In this document: positions 36,501-40,626 of the stretch, in pieces
Numbering within the stretch: position 1 is the first letter of the stretch
Layout: the number at the start of each line of letters is the position of its first letter
Assembly: GCF_040958095.1 (NCBI RefSeq)
Contig: NC_091209.1
Span: 7,696,589-7,760,588, forward strand
Direction: 5' to 3'
Source of the DNA: Procambarus clarkii
Lineage: Eukaryota > Arthropoda > Malacostraca > Decapoda > Cambaridae
DNA: 64,000 nt
Translations under genes and position numbers: made by a program
The notes under the pieces: model-generated
Seen by the model: the letters and a program-made list of their open reading frames with translations, nothing else
Databases searched by the model: none
What the model was told of the DNA's origin: nothing

Positions 36501-38761
36501 TGACATGCATTGCTCTCACCTATGTATATTTGCTGGTTTTTAATTTTTTTAGGCATTGTATATTTCAAAAGCACCATTAGTCTGTTATTTTATACAAACT
36601 TGGCTCACTTTCTGTTAACCCATTTGTTTATGCTTACCAAACAAATAGTTTTCTCACCTTGTTAGTTGTTAGTGCTAGTATTTAGCACCTGTTGTGCGAG
36701 AAATTCAAGAAGGGGTTCCAAGAGCTCTTCAAAATGGAACCATATACAGTACAGGACAACAGACTGAAAGAAATAATGAGATAGCTTGAAGGTTACAGAA
36801 GACAAGGTAAAATGACACATGGAGGCCAATTAAGCAGGAAACAAAAAATGTGGTCGGGTCCAACTTGTGGGAGAAGACGACAAAGCAAAAGACCCGGGGC
36901 AGAGGAGCACGATGAGGCTGAGGGACACTTGGGTAGAGCCAAACATCCAACCTGTAGGTGGACCATTCAGTAGAAACCCCAAACCCTGGCAGGAGCCCAA
37001 CAGCCAGAATTGTCAGAACAATGGAGTGAGGGCCAACAAGCAGCTGGCCAAAGTCAAAAGACCTAGAGTTCTGGCTGGAAAATGATAGGCAGGAAAAAAT
37101 AACATGGAAATCTTATGATCAGGTTGAGGACACAAGAGGAAATCCCCATGACAGTTACAAGGTTGGGTGTTAGGAACTTGACAAAGAGATTTCTGGAAGT
37201 CTCTTTCAAGATGTAAAGGGGCCAAAACATATATGGAACTAGATTTCGATGTGGTAGTCTCTGTAGATAAGGTGAAAAACACCTGGAGGAACTAACTGCA
37301 ACACCAATGAATTAGTAGGACCAGAATTAATATAACCATGGTTGTTGAAGGAAGCTGCAAAAGTACTTTGTCATCTGCTAACTAACATTATCAATTAACT
37401 GCTCAAGATAGGATATCTCCCAGAATTCATGAAAAGGAAAATGTAGTTCTAATTAACAAAAAAAAAAGTGACCAAGTGCTACTGACAAATATGCCATGTA
37501 AAGTGTTAGAGAAAGCAATCAATTTGAAGATAATGGAGTACCTGGAGAGTATCAACTTTTAACCGAAGGACAGCATGGATATAGAAGAGAAAATCCATGC
37601 CTAACAAATTTTGAGTAGTACACAATGTTCCAAAATATGATAAAAAAAAGGGGCTGGGTAGACTGTATATTCCTAGAGTGTCAAAAAGCAATTGATATTG
37701 TTCTTCATGAAAGGTTGGTGTACAGGATGGAGAAGCAAGCTGGGATAACTGGAAAAACACTGGACTAAGTAAGCGAGTACTTGAAGGATAGAAAAGAAAG
37801 GGTCACAGTGGTGGTGTCGAGCTGGAGGAATGTGACAAGTGGGATGCCCAAGGCTTAGTCCTAGGAGCACTGTTTTTCCTAACTTTTGTGAATGACCTTC
37901 ATCCTAGGAGCACTGTTTTTCCTAACTTTTGTGAATGACCTTCATCCTAGGAGCACTGTTTTTCCTAACTTTTGTGAATGACCTTCATCCTAGGAGCACT
38001 GTTTTTCCTAACTTTTGTGAATGACCTTCATCCTAGGAGCACTGTTTTTCCTAACTTTTGTGAATGACCTTCATCCTAGGAGCACTGTTTTTCCTAACTT
38101 TTGTGAATGACCTTCATCCTAGGAGCACTGTTTTTCCTAACTTTTGTGAATGACCTTCCTGTGGGAGTGAGCTCGTAGATGTCATTTGCAAAACTAATGG
38201 GGAATATAAATTACTATGGTGAACTACAGAAAAATGCACTCCTCAAGACGGACAAGTATGAAAGACTCATCAAGAATGTGCCTATCCTATCTGTTCTCAA
38301 AACCTGATAACCTGTTAAGAACATAAGAACAAATGACACTGCAGAATTATTATTGGCCTATATGATAACATGAAACCATAAGAATAGAGGAAATTTCAAG
38401 AGGTCTATTGGCCCCCCCATATGAGACAGCGCCTATTTATATCCACCCAAACTTGCTCATATTCATATGCCCAAATATATTCCAATAAATCACAAGAAGT
38501 TATTCCATAGCTCTTCATATATATATATTGCTTATGTTTCAGTACAAGCTATTTTGTATAAGATACATTAATTTAAATATTTATTGACATATTTGTATGC
38601 GTTTGTTATTTATAAAACTTCCACTCTAATTTTATTGGGTTACTTATTAATGTGTTGGTATTTTGTGGTTCTATATTAACAGTACGACTTGTATTCCCAT
38701 AGCTCCCATCAGTGTGTTGCGGCAGTTGTGTCAACACAGCTCAGAATACACTGAATCAATA
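495..38761 (+). CDS. SYNJ: Synaptojanin gene, exons 1-11 (5' half: Sac1 phosphoinositide phosphatase domain)
   Basis: Synaptojanins are dual phosphoinositide phosphatases of nerve terminals. They strip PI(4,5)P2 during clathrin uncoating and synaptic-vesicle recycling. An N-terminal Sac1 domain is followed by an inositol 5-phosphatase domain and a proline-rich tail. Eleven segments here join in phase (495-618, 3519-3608, 7948-8087, 8415-8566, 8891-9055, 10394-10547, 11615-11788, 15205-15378, 17499-17729, 36338-36494, 38703-38761) into about 540 residues. All visible junctions are GT-AG. Landmarks are [11 protein letters not shown] near 213-223, NDDG-like [15 protein letters not shown] near 230, PLFWEQPG near 266-273, the Sac catalytic [12 protein letters not shown] near 399 with Cys about 401 and Arg about 407, then [10 protein letters not shown] and DSSKQEAID, which are typical of synaptojanin rather than SAC1, FIG4 or INPP5F. 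The 5-phosphatase exons are not in the window; the gene runs into an N gap. Exons 8-10 recur downstream, probably as an assembly artefact. Confidence 0.9.
740..1080. repeat. Degenerate minisatellite, gtaacgtaacccaat-type units
   Basis: Irregular repeats of roughly 10-15 bases built from gtaacgtaa, cccaatgtaa and aatgtaa run from about 740 to 1080 in intron 1, grading into aacctcacctcaac at the end. Because the repeat lacks stops in two antisense frames it creates spurious ORFs on the minus strand, which are not genes. Confidence 0.8.
1253..1507 (+). mobile_element. tRNA-derived SINE (tRNA-Thr-like head)
   Basis: Bases 1253-1322 fold as a 70-nt tRNA-like cloverleaf. The acceptor arms gcctcgt/acgaggc pair perfectly, the T-arm contains gggttcgattccc (box B), and the anticodon loop ctcgtaa would read CGT, a threonine anticodon. 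It is followed by a core (tttctttcaccc, cccctgttacctagcaa, taggtacctgggagttagtc) and a tail ending in cctcaagataacctcaagataag. The same core, with another head and tail, recurs at 14283-14570. The tail resembles the stand-alone repeat at 1561-1715. The head looks like a pol III promoter of a SINE rather than a functional tRNA gene, because the core and tail follow directly. Confidence 0.8.
1561..1715 (+). repeat. LINE 3'-end fragment (source of the 1253-1507 SINE tail)
   Basis: This fragment begins cctgatcaaccaggctgtga, continues through agcctggttgaccagtccag, and ends with ggtcgatgaccgggttgcag and a final ccaactcgaggtac. The last 60-70 bases align with the tail of the neighbouring SINE (ggtcgaggaccgggccgcgg and cctcaagata). 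I read it as a 5'-truncated LINE 3' end of a decapod-type family. No ORF remains, so the LINE assignment is inference. Confidence 0.55.
1745..1935 (-). mobile_element. Truncated poly(A)-tailed retroelement fragment
   Basis: On the minus strand this reads tgcccgaaacgctttgcgta, then tggctttaggcattgtatgt, ending in a/t-rich taaataaacattttattttt. The gcccgaaacgct-nn-gcgta-tagtggct block is shared with the SINE inserted in LINE A at 24568-24863, so it is probably a 5'-truncated relative. A further relative lies at 20297-20412. Confidence 0.55.
2185..2262. repeat. Interspersed repeat fragment, copy B
   Basis: Second copy of the repeat at 20-95 (cctttgacaa, accggcttcctgtcctc, atcgaggtcactag, cctcgggtaaat), preceded by a short G-rich run (gtgggggtgggggtggggg) at 2160-2179. 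Confidence 0.6.
2655..2875 (+). mobile_element. tRNA-derived SINE, second family
   Basis: A head with a box-B-like cgttcaatccccgac at about 2713-2728, preceded by gctggacgcgcgacagtctc, is followed by a pyrimidine-rich body (catcccaaatccttatcctg, atatagtcgtaatggctggg, cccctgatagttccctttcc). This body is unrelated to the SINE at 1253. I recognise it as a common decapod-style SINE but cannot name it. A run of C then A at 2460-2490 precedes it. Confidence 0.6.
3090..3240. repeat. Foldback (hairpin) element, copy 1
   Basis: A 151-base near-palindrome. It opens gttgaccagaccacacacta and closes with the complement tagtgtgtggtctggtcaac. Inner arms carry gacgtttcggtccgtcctgg against its complement, and the loop is near 3155-3170. 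The outer flank on the left (gtcacaataacgtggct) matches in inverse the flank of the copy at 31186-31215. The element lies 280 bases upstream of exon 2. No coding content. Confidence 0.85.
3519..3608 (+). CDS. SYNJ: Synaptojanin exon 2 (residues 42-71)
   Basis: Acceptor tttaacag, donor gtaagt, phase 1 at both ends. It encodes [20 protein letters not shown], aligning with the synaptojanin segment IKGTYSKVLDAYGLLGVLR. The exon is internal to the Sac1 domain. Confidence 0.85.
3609..6200. other. Intron 2, 5' part: AT-rich, no gene seen
   Basis: About 2.6 kb of AT-rich intron with scattered tactgta/acagtac short repeats (for example agtacagtacagtacagta at 4482-4500). I see no coding segment, RNA gene or clear transposon here. 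Confidence 0.6.
6201..7586. mobile_element. Small non-autonomous DIRS-like element
   Basis: About 1.4 kb with long imperfect inverted terminal repeats: 6211-6632 pairs with roughly 7130-7545. The outer right end (agaaaatggcgtttcattac at 7551-7570) is also mirrored just inside at 7050-7083 (atgaaacaccattttcaggg). Both the terminal repeats and the central part (gagccaggagta near 6721, tgtaagtactgccctt near 6785, gctggtaggggcgcaag near 6940) match the ends of the 11-kb element at 18326-29460. It is therefore an internally deleted family member that has lost all coding sequence. The left half of the internal complementary region is missing. Confidence 0.7.
7948..8087 (+). CDS. SYNJ: Synaptojanin exon 3 (residues 72-118)
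   Basis: Acceptor attacag, donor gtcagt, enters in phase 1 and leaves in phase 0. It encodes [20 protein letters not shown] and [11 protein letters not shown], matching the Sac-domain strand HYLVLVTGC...KIQESEVFRVT...ISL of synaptojanins. The following intron (8088-8414) is AT-rich and empty. Confidence 0.85.
8415..8566 (+). CDS. SYNJ: Synaptojanin exon 4 (residues 119-168)
   Basis: Acceptor atttctag, donor gttagc, leaving phase 2. It encodes [20 protein letters not shown], then [11 protein letters not shown] and [10 protein letters not shown] (the W is split with exon 5), matching FYFAWS...LDLSLNAHR...DNRFFWN of the family. The intron to exon 5 holds a purine-rich G tract at 8690-8745 and nothing else I recognise. 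Confidence 0.85.
8891..9055 (+). CDS. SYNJ: Synaptojanin exon 5 (residues 169-223)
   Basis: Acceptor tatttccag, donor gtgggt. It encodes [25 protein letters not shown] and [12 protein letters not shown], one of the most conserved stretches of Sac-domain phosphatases. It leaves in phase 2 into exon 6. Confidence 0.88.
9056..10393. other. Intron 5: degenerate repeats and a tetranucleotide microsatellite
   Basis: A short (at)n lies at 9165-9175. From about 9400 to 10010 a degenerate element carries broken minus-strand coding (9770-9982 includes [20 protein letters not shown]), whose family I cannot name. A gatggata/gatagatg microsatellite with interruptions occupies about 10033-10250. Confidence 0.5.
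10033..10250. repeat. Interrupted (GATA/GGAT)n microsatellite
   Basis: Tetranucleotide units gata, gatg and gatggatagatg are interspersed with non-repeat bases. This is visible in two blocks, 10033-10100 and 10160-10250, separated by about 60 bases containing caattgaattgaatg. Confidence 0.8.
10394..10547 (+). CDS. SYNJ: Synaptojanin exon 6 (residues 224-275)
   Basis: Acceptor ccttacag, donor gtaagt, leaving phase 0. It encodes [18 protein letters not shown], then [19 protein letters not shown], near-identical in pattern to [17 protein letters not shown]...[16 protein letters not shown] in synaptojanins. Confidence 0.9.
10811..10890 (-). mobile_element. tRNA-derived SINE head, minus strand
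   Basis: On the minus strand a box-A-like ggggttaaggtacgc and a box-B-like ggttcgatccc are separated by about 30 bases, typical of a tRNA-derived SINE. A weaker partial repeat of the same 50 bases (tctttggtgcagggtgggga) lies at 11068-11130, suggesting a second, more decayed copy. Confidence 0.5.
11615..11788 (+). CDS. SYNJ: Synaptojanin exon 7 (residues 276-333)
   Basis: Acceptor gtgttccag, donor gtaggt, phase 0 at both ends (58 codons). It encodes [20 protein letters not shown], then [15 protein letters not shown], matching VGSHRVRMSR...AFDRH...LYGKQIIVNLLG in the family. It is the last exon present only once in the window. Confidence 0.88.
12018..12915. mobile_element. piggyBac-like non-autonomous element with TTAA target sites
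   Basis: The element begins TTAA-CACTTT (12018-12027) and ends AAAGTG-TTAA (12906-12915): an inverted CACTTT terminus flanked by TTAA on both sides, the target-site preference of piggyBac. Inside are two copies of an 18-base palindromic block tgacgcagcattgcgtca (12038-12055 and 12083-12100). There is also an internal direct duplication around gaattctattgcgaac at 12558-12665 and 12745-12850. A short ORF from 12366 ([20 protein letters not shown]) resembles the acidic start of piggyBac transposases but is only about 50 residues, so it may be an N-terminal relic. Confidence 0.6.
13376..13600 (-). mobile_element. tRNA-derived SINE, minus strand
   Basis: On the minus strand gtagtgtagtggtctaaggc (box A region) and ataggttcgaatcctcctc (box B region) form a tRNA-like head at 13376-13455. 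A body reaches about 13600 (ctggacccgggctgggcttg on +). The copy-2 equivalent is at about 39720-39945 with a single g-to-a change in the catagc/acaaca stretch. Confidence 0.65.
13630..14235 (-). pseudogene. Internally deleted LINE reverse-transcriptase relic
   Basis: The minus strand 13677-13883 reads [20 protein letters not shown] followed by PIYKSG, the start of a LINE RT domain (compare ...TGEVPEDWKLANVTPIFKKG). It then jumps at about 13785 to sequence typical of the 3' end ([19 protein letters not shown]). This implies deletion of most of the RT core. 13884-14120 continues upstream RT sequence in a broken frame. The family differs from LINE A at 20766-25650. Non-functional. Confidence 0.65.
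14283..14570 (+). mobile_element. tRNA-derived SINE with a LINE A-type tail
   Basis: The tRNA-like head 14283-14352 has acceptor arms gccggcg/tgccggc and box B ggtttgatccc. It is followed by the same core as the SINE at 1253-1507 (tttctttcaccctatgcccc, taggtacctgggagttagtc, ctgtcacgggctgcttcctg). A gtgtgtgtggtgtgg and A-rich spacer leads to a 70-base tail at 14495-14564. That tail matches the minus-strand 3' end of LINE A (20766-20850) closely: gttgattgac, gttgagaggc, aaagag, agagctcaacccccg, aggtga. It is therefore a candidate parasite of that LINE's machinery. Confidence 0.8.
14735..14885. repeat. Decayed foldback element
   Basis: Imperfect 21-base inverted arms at 14741-14761 and 14811-14831 enclose gaccgaaacgtggcctagga. 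They are followed by cttcagccacgttattgtga, the same outer flank seen at the foldback copies 3090-3240 and 31051-31186. This is probably an older member of that family. Confidence 0.5.
15205..15378 (+). CDS. SYNJ: Synaptojanin exon 8 (residues 334-391), copy 1
   Basis: Acceptor tgttttcag, donor gtaagt, phase 0 at both ends (58 codons). It encodes [20 protein letters not shown] and ETFGYF, matching NFDYHQMVKGGKAEKL of synaptojanin. A second identical exon lies at 41546-41719. Confidence 0.88.
15431..17022 (+). mobile_element. Old DIRS-like element relic
   Basis: About 1.6 kb. The left end (catcagtcttaggagtttgg and aacttggccccctccccc) matches the left terminal repeat of the 11-kb element (catcagtcaaagtgctagga, acctggccccctcag). 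The right end (gaggcatttcattacatcca at 17000-17019) matches its right end. Internally 16340-16440 holds a Cys/His-rich stretch (HAAC-like, then GCVICVCWG in the next frame) with a counterpart at 19495-19580 of the large element, perhaps a gag remnant. It starts only about 50 bases after the exon 8 donor. Frames are broken throughout. Confidence 0.55.
17499..17729 (+). CDS. SYNJ: Synaptojanin exon 9 (residues 392-468): Sac catalytic motif, copy 1
   Basis: Acceptor aaattacag, donor gtaagc, phase 0 at both ends (77 codons). It carries [12 protein letters not shown] with the CX5R catalytic cysteine encoded at 17526-17528. It continues with [18 protein letters not shown] and ends [19 protein letters not shown], as in synaptojanin. 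All catalytic residues I can judge are intact. A second identical exon lies at 43840-44070. Confidence 0.92.
17730..18325. other. Intron 9, 5' part: nothing recognised
   Basis: About 600 bases of intron between exon 9 and the left end of the DIRS-like element. No repeat, ORF or RNA gene recognised. Confidence 0.5.
18326..18760 (+). repeat. Left inverted terminal repeat of the DIRS-like element
   Basis: It begins ggggggagccccgtcggctc and runs to gatccaactggcagttcttg near 18750. It is the inverse of 29005-29430. It contains a tgacgtcatcatgtc block near 18640 and a C-rich tract at 18676-18687 that pairs with the G-rich tract near 29070. Confidence 0.8.
19440..20250 (+). pseudogene. Possible gag-like remnant of the DIRS-like element
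   Basis: GC-rich sequence with overlapping frames but no long clean ORF. In one + frame [11 protein letters not shown] (near 19500) and in another [12 protein letters not shown] (near 19540) make a Cys/His cluster with a counterpart in the relic at 16340-16440. The rest is low-complexity, proline- or glycine-rich depending on frame. DIRS gag proteins often carry such clusters, but I have no direct match, so this is tentative. The antisense 175-residue ORF at 19379-19906 is regarded as a composition shadow. Confidence 0.3.
20282..20412 (-). mobile_element. Poly(A)-associated truncated retroelement fragment
   Basis: An (ac)n followed by about 29 A at 20297-20325 leads into tacaaagtgttcaggtaagg and tgcatccatacaagg. 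These parallel aatgtttatttaggtaaggt and acatacatacaa of the fragment at 1745-1935. The A-run is 29 in this copy and about 27 in copy 2. Adjacent 20413-20765 is GT-rich and unassigned. Confidence 0.45.
20766..20850 (-). repeat. LINE A 3' terminal sequence and short-repeat tail
   Basis: On the minus strand it runs from gttgattgacggttgagagg through agagctcaacccccgcaagc to a tandem attaggtgagtaca. The same motif ends LINE B (25737) and LINE C (about 26676), and is fused to the SINE at 14495-14564. It is likely the recognition region for the LINE reverse transcriptase. Confidence 0.75.
20871..24566 (-). CDS. LINE A ORF2: endonuclease / reverse transcriptase, open but with a lost catalytic Asp
   Basis: ORF2 nicks target DNA and copies the element's RNA into it. 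The frame is open for over 1,200 codons. Its nominal ATG at 24608 lies in the SINE's A tail, so the true start is unclear; residue numbers count from there. Order: a proline-rich low-complexity region (about 75-285); an endonuclease/exonuclease/phosphatase domain (SNIDG near 303, TETKLSG near 340, [10 protein letters not shown] near 447, SDHS near 524); a basic linker; the RT from about 820 (YRPVSLT), with [11 protein letters not shown] near 950 and FADDAK near 981; and a C-terminal domain to 1245. RT motif A reads [13 protein letters not shown]: the first catalytic aspartate, expected before C/F-QKAFD, is valine (codon 21924-21926). This copy is therefore probably catalytically dead although open. 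Confidence 0.85.
23824..23960. repeat. 27-bp minisatellite in frame within ORF2
   Basis: Five units of about 27 bases (gggggagggtacagggggtg plus gataaga) lie in tandem. Read on the minus strand they encode repeats of nine residues, [13 protein letters not shown], so copy-number change would not break the ORF. Flanking 23960-24340 is related but irregular G-rich sequence (proline-rich on the coding strand). Confidence 0.85.
24335..24566 (-). CDS. LINE A ORF1, C-terminal part after the SINE
   Basis: The minus-strand reading [20 protein letters not shown], followed by a basic run and a Ser/Thr/Pro tail, is the downstream end of an L1-type ORF1 RNA-binding protein. Without the SINE it joins in frame to the upstream part ending KFKK. 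It overlaps the upstream end of ORF2 in another frame. Confidence 0.55.
24568..24863 (-). mobile_element. tRNA-derived, poly(A)-tailed SINE inserted in LINE A ORF1
   Basis: On the minus strand the head carries gtggtgtagtggtaagacac (box A) and gggttcgtatcctggc (box B). The body runs through aattccttaactgtagcctc, ttgcccgaaacgctacgcgt and tgtaacaactcttgtatata. It ends in about 29 A (24569-24597). It splits ORF1 between KFKK and IFLQRD. It belongs to a different tail class (poly A) from the SINE at 14283. The same insertion is in copy 2 at about 50914-51212. Confidence 0.85.
24864..25403 (-). pseudogene. LINE A ORF1, N-terminal part, frameshifted in copy 1
   Basis: It starts [20 protein letters not shown], a heptad-like coiled-coil region, followed by an RRM-like segment ([40 protein letters not shown]). 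ORF1 proteins bind element RNA as trimers. Compared with copy 2 (51213-51751), which is open for 180 codons here, copy 1 carries three single-base indels near 25024, 25137 and 25230 that break the frame. These may be sequencing errors rather than true mutations. Confidence 0.7.
25737..26545 (-). pseudogene. LINE B: 5'-truncated relative of LINE A
   Basis: The 3' tail repeats (actcacctagttgtactcac on +) start at 25737, followed by sequence about 80-90% like the LINE A C-terminal region ([15 protein letters not shown] and [13 protein letters not shown] on the minus strand). It fades out by about 26545. Copy 1 has frame-breaking indels. The same segment in copy 2 is open for 155 codons (52195-52662). 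It sits directly upstream of LINE A in the same orientation. Confidence 0.75.
26676..26960 (-). repeat. LINE C: a third, short LINE 3' end
   Basis: Another copy of the tail motif (gcttgcgggggttgagctct, ggctcttgg) followed by about 230 diverged bases parallel to the 3' regions of LINEs A and B (cagtttcctgaaccttttgg, gcgtctgcctcctccacatg). Three LINE 3' ends in one orientation within 6 kb indicate repeated insertion into this element. Confidence 0.6.
26961..28861 (+). pseudogene. 3' internal region of the DIRS-like element, no intact ORF
   Basis: GT/C-rich sequence with long but low-complexity overlapping + frames (the longest 27400-28314, about 304 codons, hydrophobic and Cys/Trp/Phe-rich). 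In DIRS elements the tyrosine recombinase would be encoded here. One fragment near 27850-27880 ([11 protein letters not shown]) faintly recalls the recombinase LCPVRALR region, but I find no convincing catalytic R-H-R-Y set. Likely decayed or non-coding. Confidence 0.3.
28862..28947 (+). repeat. Internal complementary region of the DIRS-like element
   Basis: 28862-28891 is the reverse complement of the left end 18326-18355 at 27 of 30 bases. 28892-28897 is agaaaa. 28898-28947 is a perfect 50-base reverse complement of the right end 29411-29460. In DIRS elements this region templates completion of the ends in the circular intermediate. It is identical in copy 2 (55202-55287). Confidence 0.85.
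29005..29460 (+). repeat. Right inverted terminal repeat of the DIRS-like element
   Basis: Inverse of the left repeat, from aactgccagttggatcgccg (29012) through tctttctgggtgcctgtccc-type sequence to cccggatagctccgggaagc. It then extends about 50 bases beyond the left repeat (29411-29460, ending cattcaacgctgg), the extension mirrored in the internal complementary region. Confidence 0.8.
29461..30340. other. Intron 9 sequence, nothing recognised
   Basis: About 880 bases of AT-rich intron. No ORF, repeat unit or RNA gene could be supported. Confidence 0.5.
30345..30730. repeat. Degenerate 19-20-bp minisatellite with foldback fragment inside
   Basis: Units of the type tactttcctgataacatgg occur about five times at 30350-30445. 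They resume in more diverged form (ctactctcctgataacatgc, cataccNgataaccacact) at 30555-30730. Between them, 30468-30550 is a fragment ending cttcagccacgttattgtga, the flank of the foldback family. The copy-2 version (56687-57072) differs by several substitutions here. Confidence 0.75.
31051..31186. repeat. Foldback (hairpin) element, copy 2 of the family
   Basis: A 136-base near-palindrome opening gttgaccagaccacacacta and closing tagtgtgtggtctggtcaac, with inner gacgacgtttcggtccgtcc. It is followed by acttcagccacgttattgtg. Same family as 3090-3240; duplicated at 57396-57531. Confidence 0.85.
31190..32890. other. Intron 9 AT-rich sequence
   Basis: About 1.7 kb of AT-rich DNA with (taa)n near 31575-31590, a 13-base A run near 32045 and a short (ta)n near 32797. 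No gene seen; the 99-codon ORF at 31870-32169 has no recognisable features. Confidence 0.5.
32895..33480 (-). pseudogene. Ancient LINE reverse-transcriptase relic
   Basis: Many short stretches align with LINE A in the same order. 'tagtgatcatatccacgcta' parallels its gttgtgatcatgtccccc. 33290-33400 (catttgtaaacattaatatt, atttacatagtaagaacaat, gggccaaggagagtgccatg) parallels the DNA encoding FADD through the VPQGS region of LINE A. Frames are destroyed. It is older than LINEs A-C. Confidence 0.55.
33968..35280. repeat. 59-bp tandem repeat array, about 22 units, copy 1
   Basis: Units of 59 bases (cttgtggccgagatgtgtag, tgttggaagacctctggcac, acacaagctggtctcgtat) are almost identical. Variants include catgtgg in the second unit, gatctc and ggcgcac near the right end, and a 4-base deletion (aagc) near 34612. 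Because 59 is not a multiple of three and the minus strand of the unit lacks stops in all phases, three minus-strand frames stay open for 430-486 codons. These are artefacts, not genes. Confidence 0.95.
35690..35935. repeat. Degenerate minisatellite of about 20-26 bases
   Basis: About ten imperfect units of the type gtggcaaatgcccaacagaa, with variants ggcaaacccccc and ggcagacgcccaacag. Duplicated at 62047-62291 with one extra c. The open frames across it are repeat artefacts. Confidence 0.8.
36338..36494 (+). CDS. SYNJ: Synaptojanin exon 10 (residues 469-520), copy 1
   Basis: Acceptor tttcatcag, donor gtaaga, leaving phase 1. It encodes [32 protein letters not shown] and then a poorly conserved stretch. 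It matches the end of the synaptojanin Sac domain ([26 protein letters not shown]). Duplicated at 62699-62855. Confidence 0.9.
36690..38310 (+). pseudogene. LINE reverse-transcriptase relic containing a 43-bp array
   Basis: On the + strand, out-of-frame pieces read [53 protein letters not shown] and [20 protein letters not shown]. This is the RT domain in order. Motif A has glutamate where aspartate is expected. Multiple stops and frameshifts make it dead. It lies in intron 10. The corresponding start of copy 2 (63050-64000) runs off the window. Confidence 0.75.
37859..38159. repeat. 43-bp tandem repeat, seven units, inside the RT relic
   Basis: Seven essentially identical 43-base units (cctaggagcactgtttttcc, taacttttgtgaatgacctt, cat) start at 37859, 37902, 37945, 37988, 38031, 38074 and 38117. 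One unit reads [13 protein letters not shown], the RT segment LGPLLFLIFINDL just before the FADD box, so a stretch of RT coding sequence was amplified after the element died. Confidence 0.9.
38703..38761 (+). CDS. SYNJ: Synaptojanin exon 11, truncated by the gap (residues 521-540)
   Basis: Using the acceptor cccatag, the exon continues phase 1 from exon 10 as [20 protein letters not shown]. This matches the linker between the Sac and 5-phosphatase domains (APPxVLxxMCxRxxxYT). The upstream acceptor-like aacag at 38679-38683 would give an in-frame stop, so 38703 is preferred. The exon runs into N at 38762; the next conserved part would be the 5-phosphatase start. Confidence 0.75.
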
Positions 38762-39261
38762 NNNNNNNNNNNNNNNNNNNNNNNNNNNNNNNNNNNNNNN
38801 NNNNNNNNNNNNNNNNNNNNNNNNNNNNNNNNNNNNNNNNNNNNNNNNNNNNNNNNNNNNNNNNNNNNNNNNNNNNNNNNNNNNNNNNNNNNNNNNNNNN
38901 NNNNNNNNNNNNNNNNNNNNNNNNNNNNNNNNNNNNNNNNNNNNNNNNNNNNNNNNNNNNNNNNNNNNNNNNNNNNNNNNNNNNNNNNNNNNNNNNNNNN
39001 NNNNNNNNNNNNNNNNNNNNNNNNNNNNNNNNNNNNNNNNNNNNNNNNNNNNNNNNNNNNNNNNNNNNNNNNNNNNNNNNNNNNNNNNNNNNNNNNNNNN
39101 NNNNNNNNNNNNNNNNNNNNNNNNNNNNNNNNNNNNNNNNNNNNNNNNNNNNNNNNNNNNNNNNNNNNNNNNNNNNNNNNNNNNNNNNNNNNNNNNNNNN
39201 NNNNNNNNNNNNNNNNNNNNNNNNNNNNNNNNNNNNNNNNNNNNNNNNNNNNNNNNNNNNN
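38762..39261. other. Assembly gap of exactly 500 N
   Basis: A run of 500 undetermined bases, a round number typical of a scaffold join of unknown size. Open frames drawn across it are meaningless. Confidence 1.
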
Positions 39262-39973
39262 AATTTGTTTTTATCCTTTGATACAATTTTTAAATCATAA
39301 TGCCTCATCTGTGTTACAGCATATCATATATCTTCAATTAGATTGTTTATAGAGGGAACTGGAGAGTGATGAAAATCTCGGTAAACTGGACTGACTGTGA
39401 TAAATAAGTAGTAATTCTGGGAGGTAGTCTACAGTAGCTCTCCAAGCTTAGCTCTGGTATTGCCAAAGTCTTTGCTGATCATACCAGATCTCTCAGACCT
39501 ATCACTGCCTCTCAAATGCCAGGACTACAATCTAGCTCATTAAACAGGGCAAAAGGATCTTGGGGATCAGAGATCAACCCAAAACTGAGAAATAAACAAA
39601 TGAGAAACATACCTAACAAAACATATGACTGCTTGAAGGAAATTAGACAGCCCAAGGTAAACAAGGTAAATTGTAAAAAGGAATTATATTAATGTGATAT
39701 ATCAATGAGAAAATCTGTAGGAGCCATGAGGAGGATTCGAACCTATGCTCTGGGTACTCCAAAGGAAAGGCCTTAGACCACTACACTACAACATGGTCAA
39801 ACCATGTTGCACTTCAAGCAACACCCCTATTACACCAAGCTCATACAAGTCATACCTGGACCCGGGCTGGGCTTGGGGAGTAGAAGAACTTCCAGAACCT
39901 CATCCAGGTACAAACCCCAGGTGACCTGGGTTGCCATTTGTTGGTAGTCAGGTAATTACCTAAGTGTAGTTAC

Positions 39974-40580
39974 AGCATGGGAGTTATGCTCGTGGTGTCC
40001 AGTCTTCCCAGCACTCTGTCTTATAACGCTTTGAAACTACAGGTACTGACGGCTTTGGCCTCCACCACCACCTCACTTAACTTGTTCCGACTACTCTGTT
40101 TGCGAAAGTGACTGTCTGTAATTAAGGGGGGGTTTTCCCTGCAGCCACTTTTGTAGATTGGAAATATGTTAGCCTTTTTCCACATATCTGCTAGGACTCC
40201 TGTACACAGAGATTCCTGAAAAATCAATTGAAGTGGAATGCTGAGCTCGGGTGCACAATTCTCTCAGAACCCAAGGTGAAACTCCATCTGGGCCTATTGC
40301 TTAGGTTCTTCCATAGCTCCTTGACCATTTTTTCCACTTGCATTACAGTTTGGGTATTTATAACACAACATTTATCATTTGCATCGAGTACCTTAGGGTA
40401 CTTAATATCCTTCTATTAGTTTCTTGTTTTTTGTGCCTATGCTTTCTCGTGGGTTCTGGGTTAATCTCTGATCTCGAAGCTCCATTTGCCTCCAACAACA
40501 AAACAGTTCTGGTCCTGACTTCTGAATTTTTACTCATAAAATCTGAATTTGGGTTCCAAAACCCAAATGGAATTTAGAGG
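39974..40580 (-). pseudogene. Copy 2 of the internally deleted LINE RT relic
   Basis: Same as 13630-14235, including the short minus-strand RT piece at 40021-40227, with one g/t substitution visible near 40237. Confidence 0.65.
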
Positions 40581-40626
40581 AGGATTAAGAACCGACTGTC
40601 TGAGTTGATGTGCACAGATTTACAGG

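Larger units (their letters stand above)
12918..38761. repeat. Copy 1 of a 26-kb head-to-tail duplicated segment
   Basis: From three bases after the piggyBac-like element to the start of the N gap, the sequence recurs in the same order and orientation from 39262 to the window end. The offset is 26341-26361, drifting by small indels. See copy 2. The segment includes synaptojanin exons 8-11 and all elements between them. Confidence 0.95.

Noticed and set aside
38679..38702. Earlier acceptor (aacag) for exon 11
   Set aside because: It would place an in-frame stop (tag at 38700-38702) after five codons; the cccatag acceptor gives a conserved peptide.
38663..39352. ORFs spanning the N run
   Set aside because: Translation across undetermined bases carries no information; only 38703-38761 is a supported exon.
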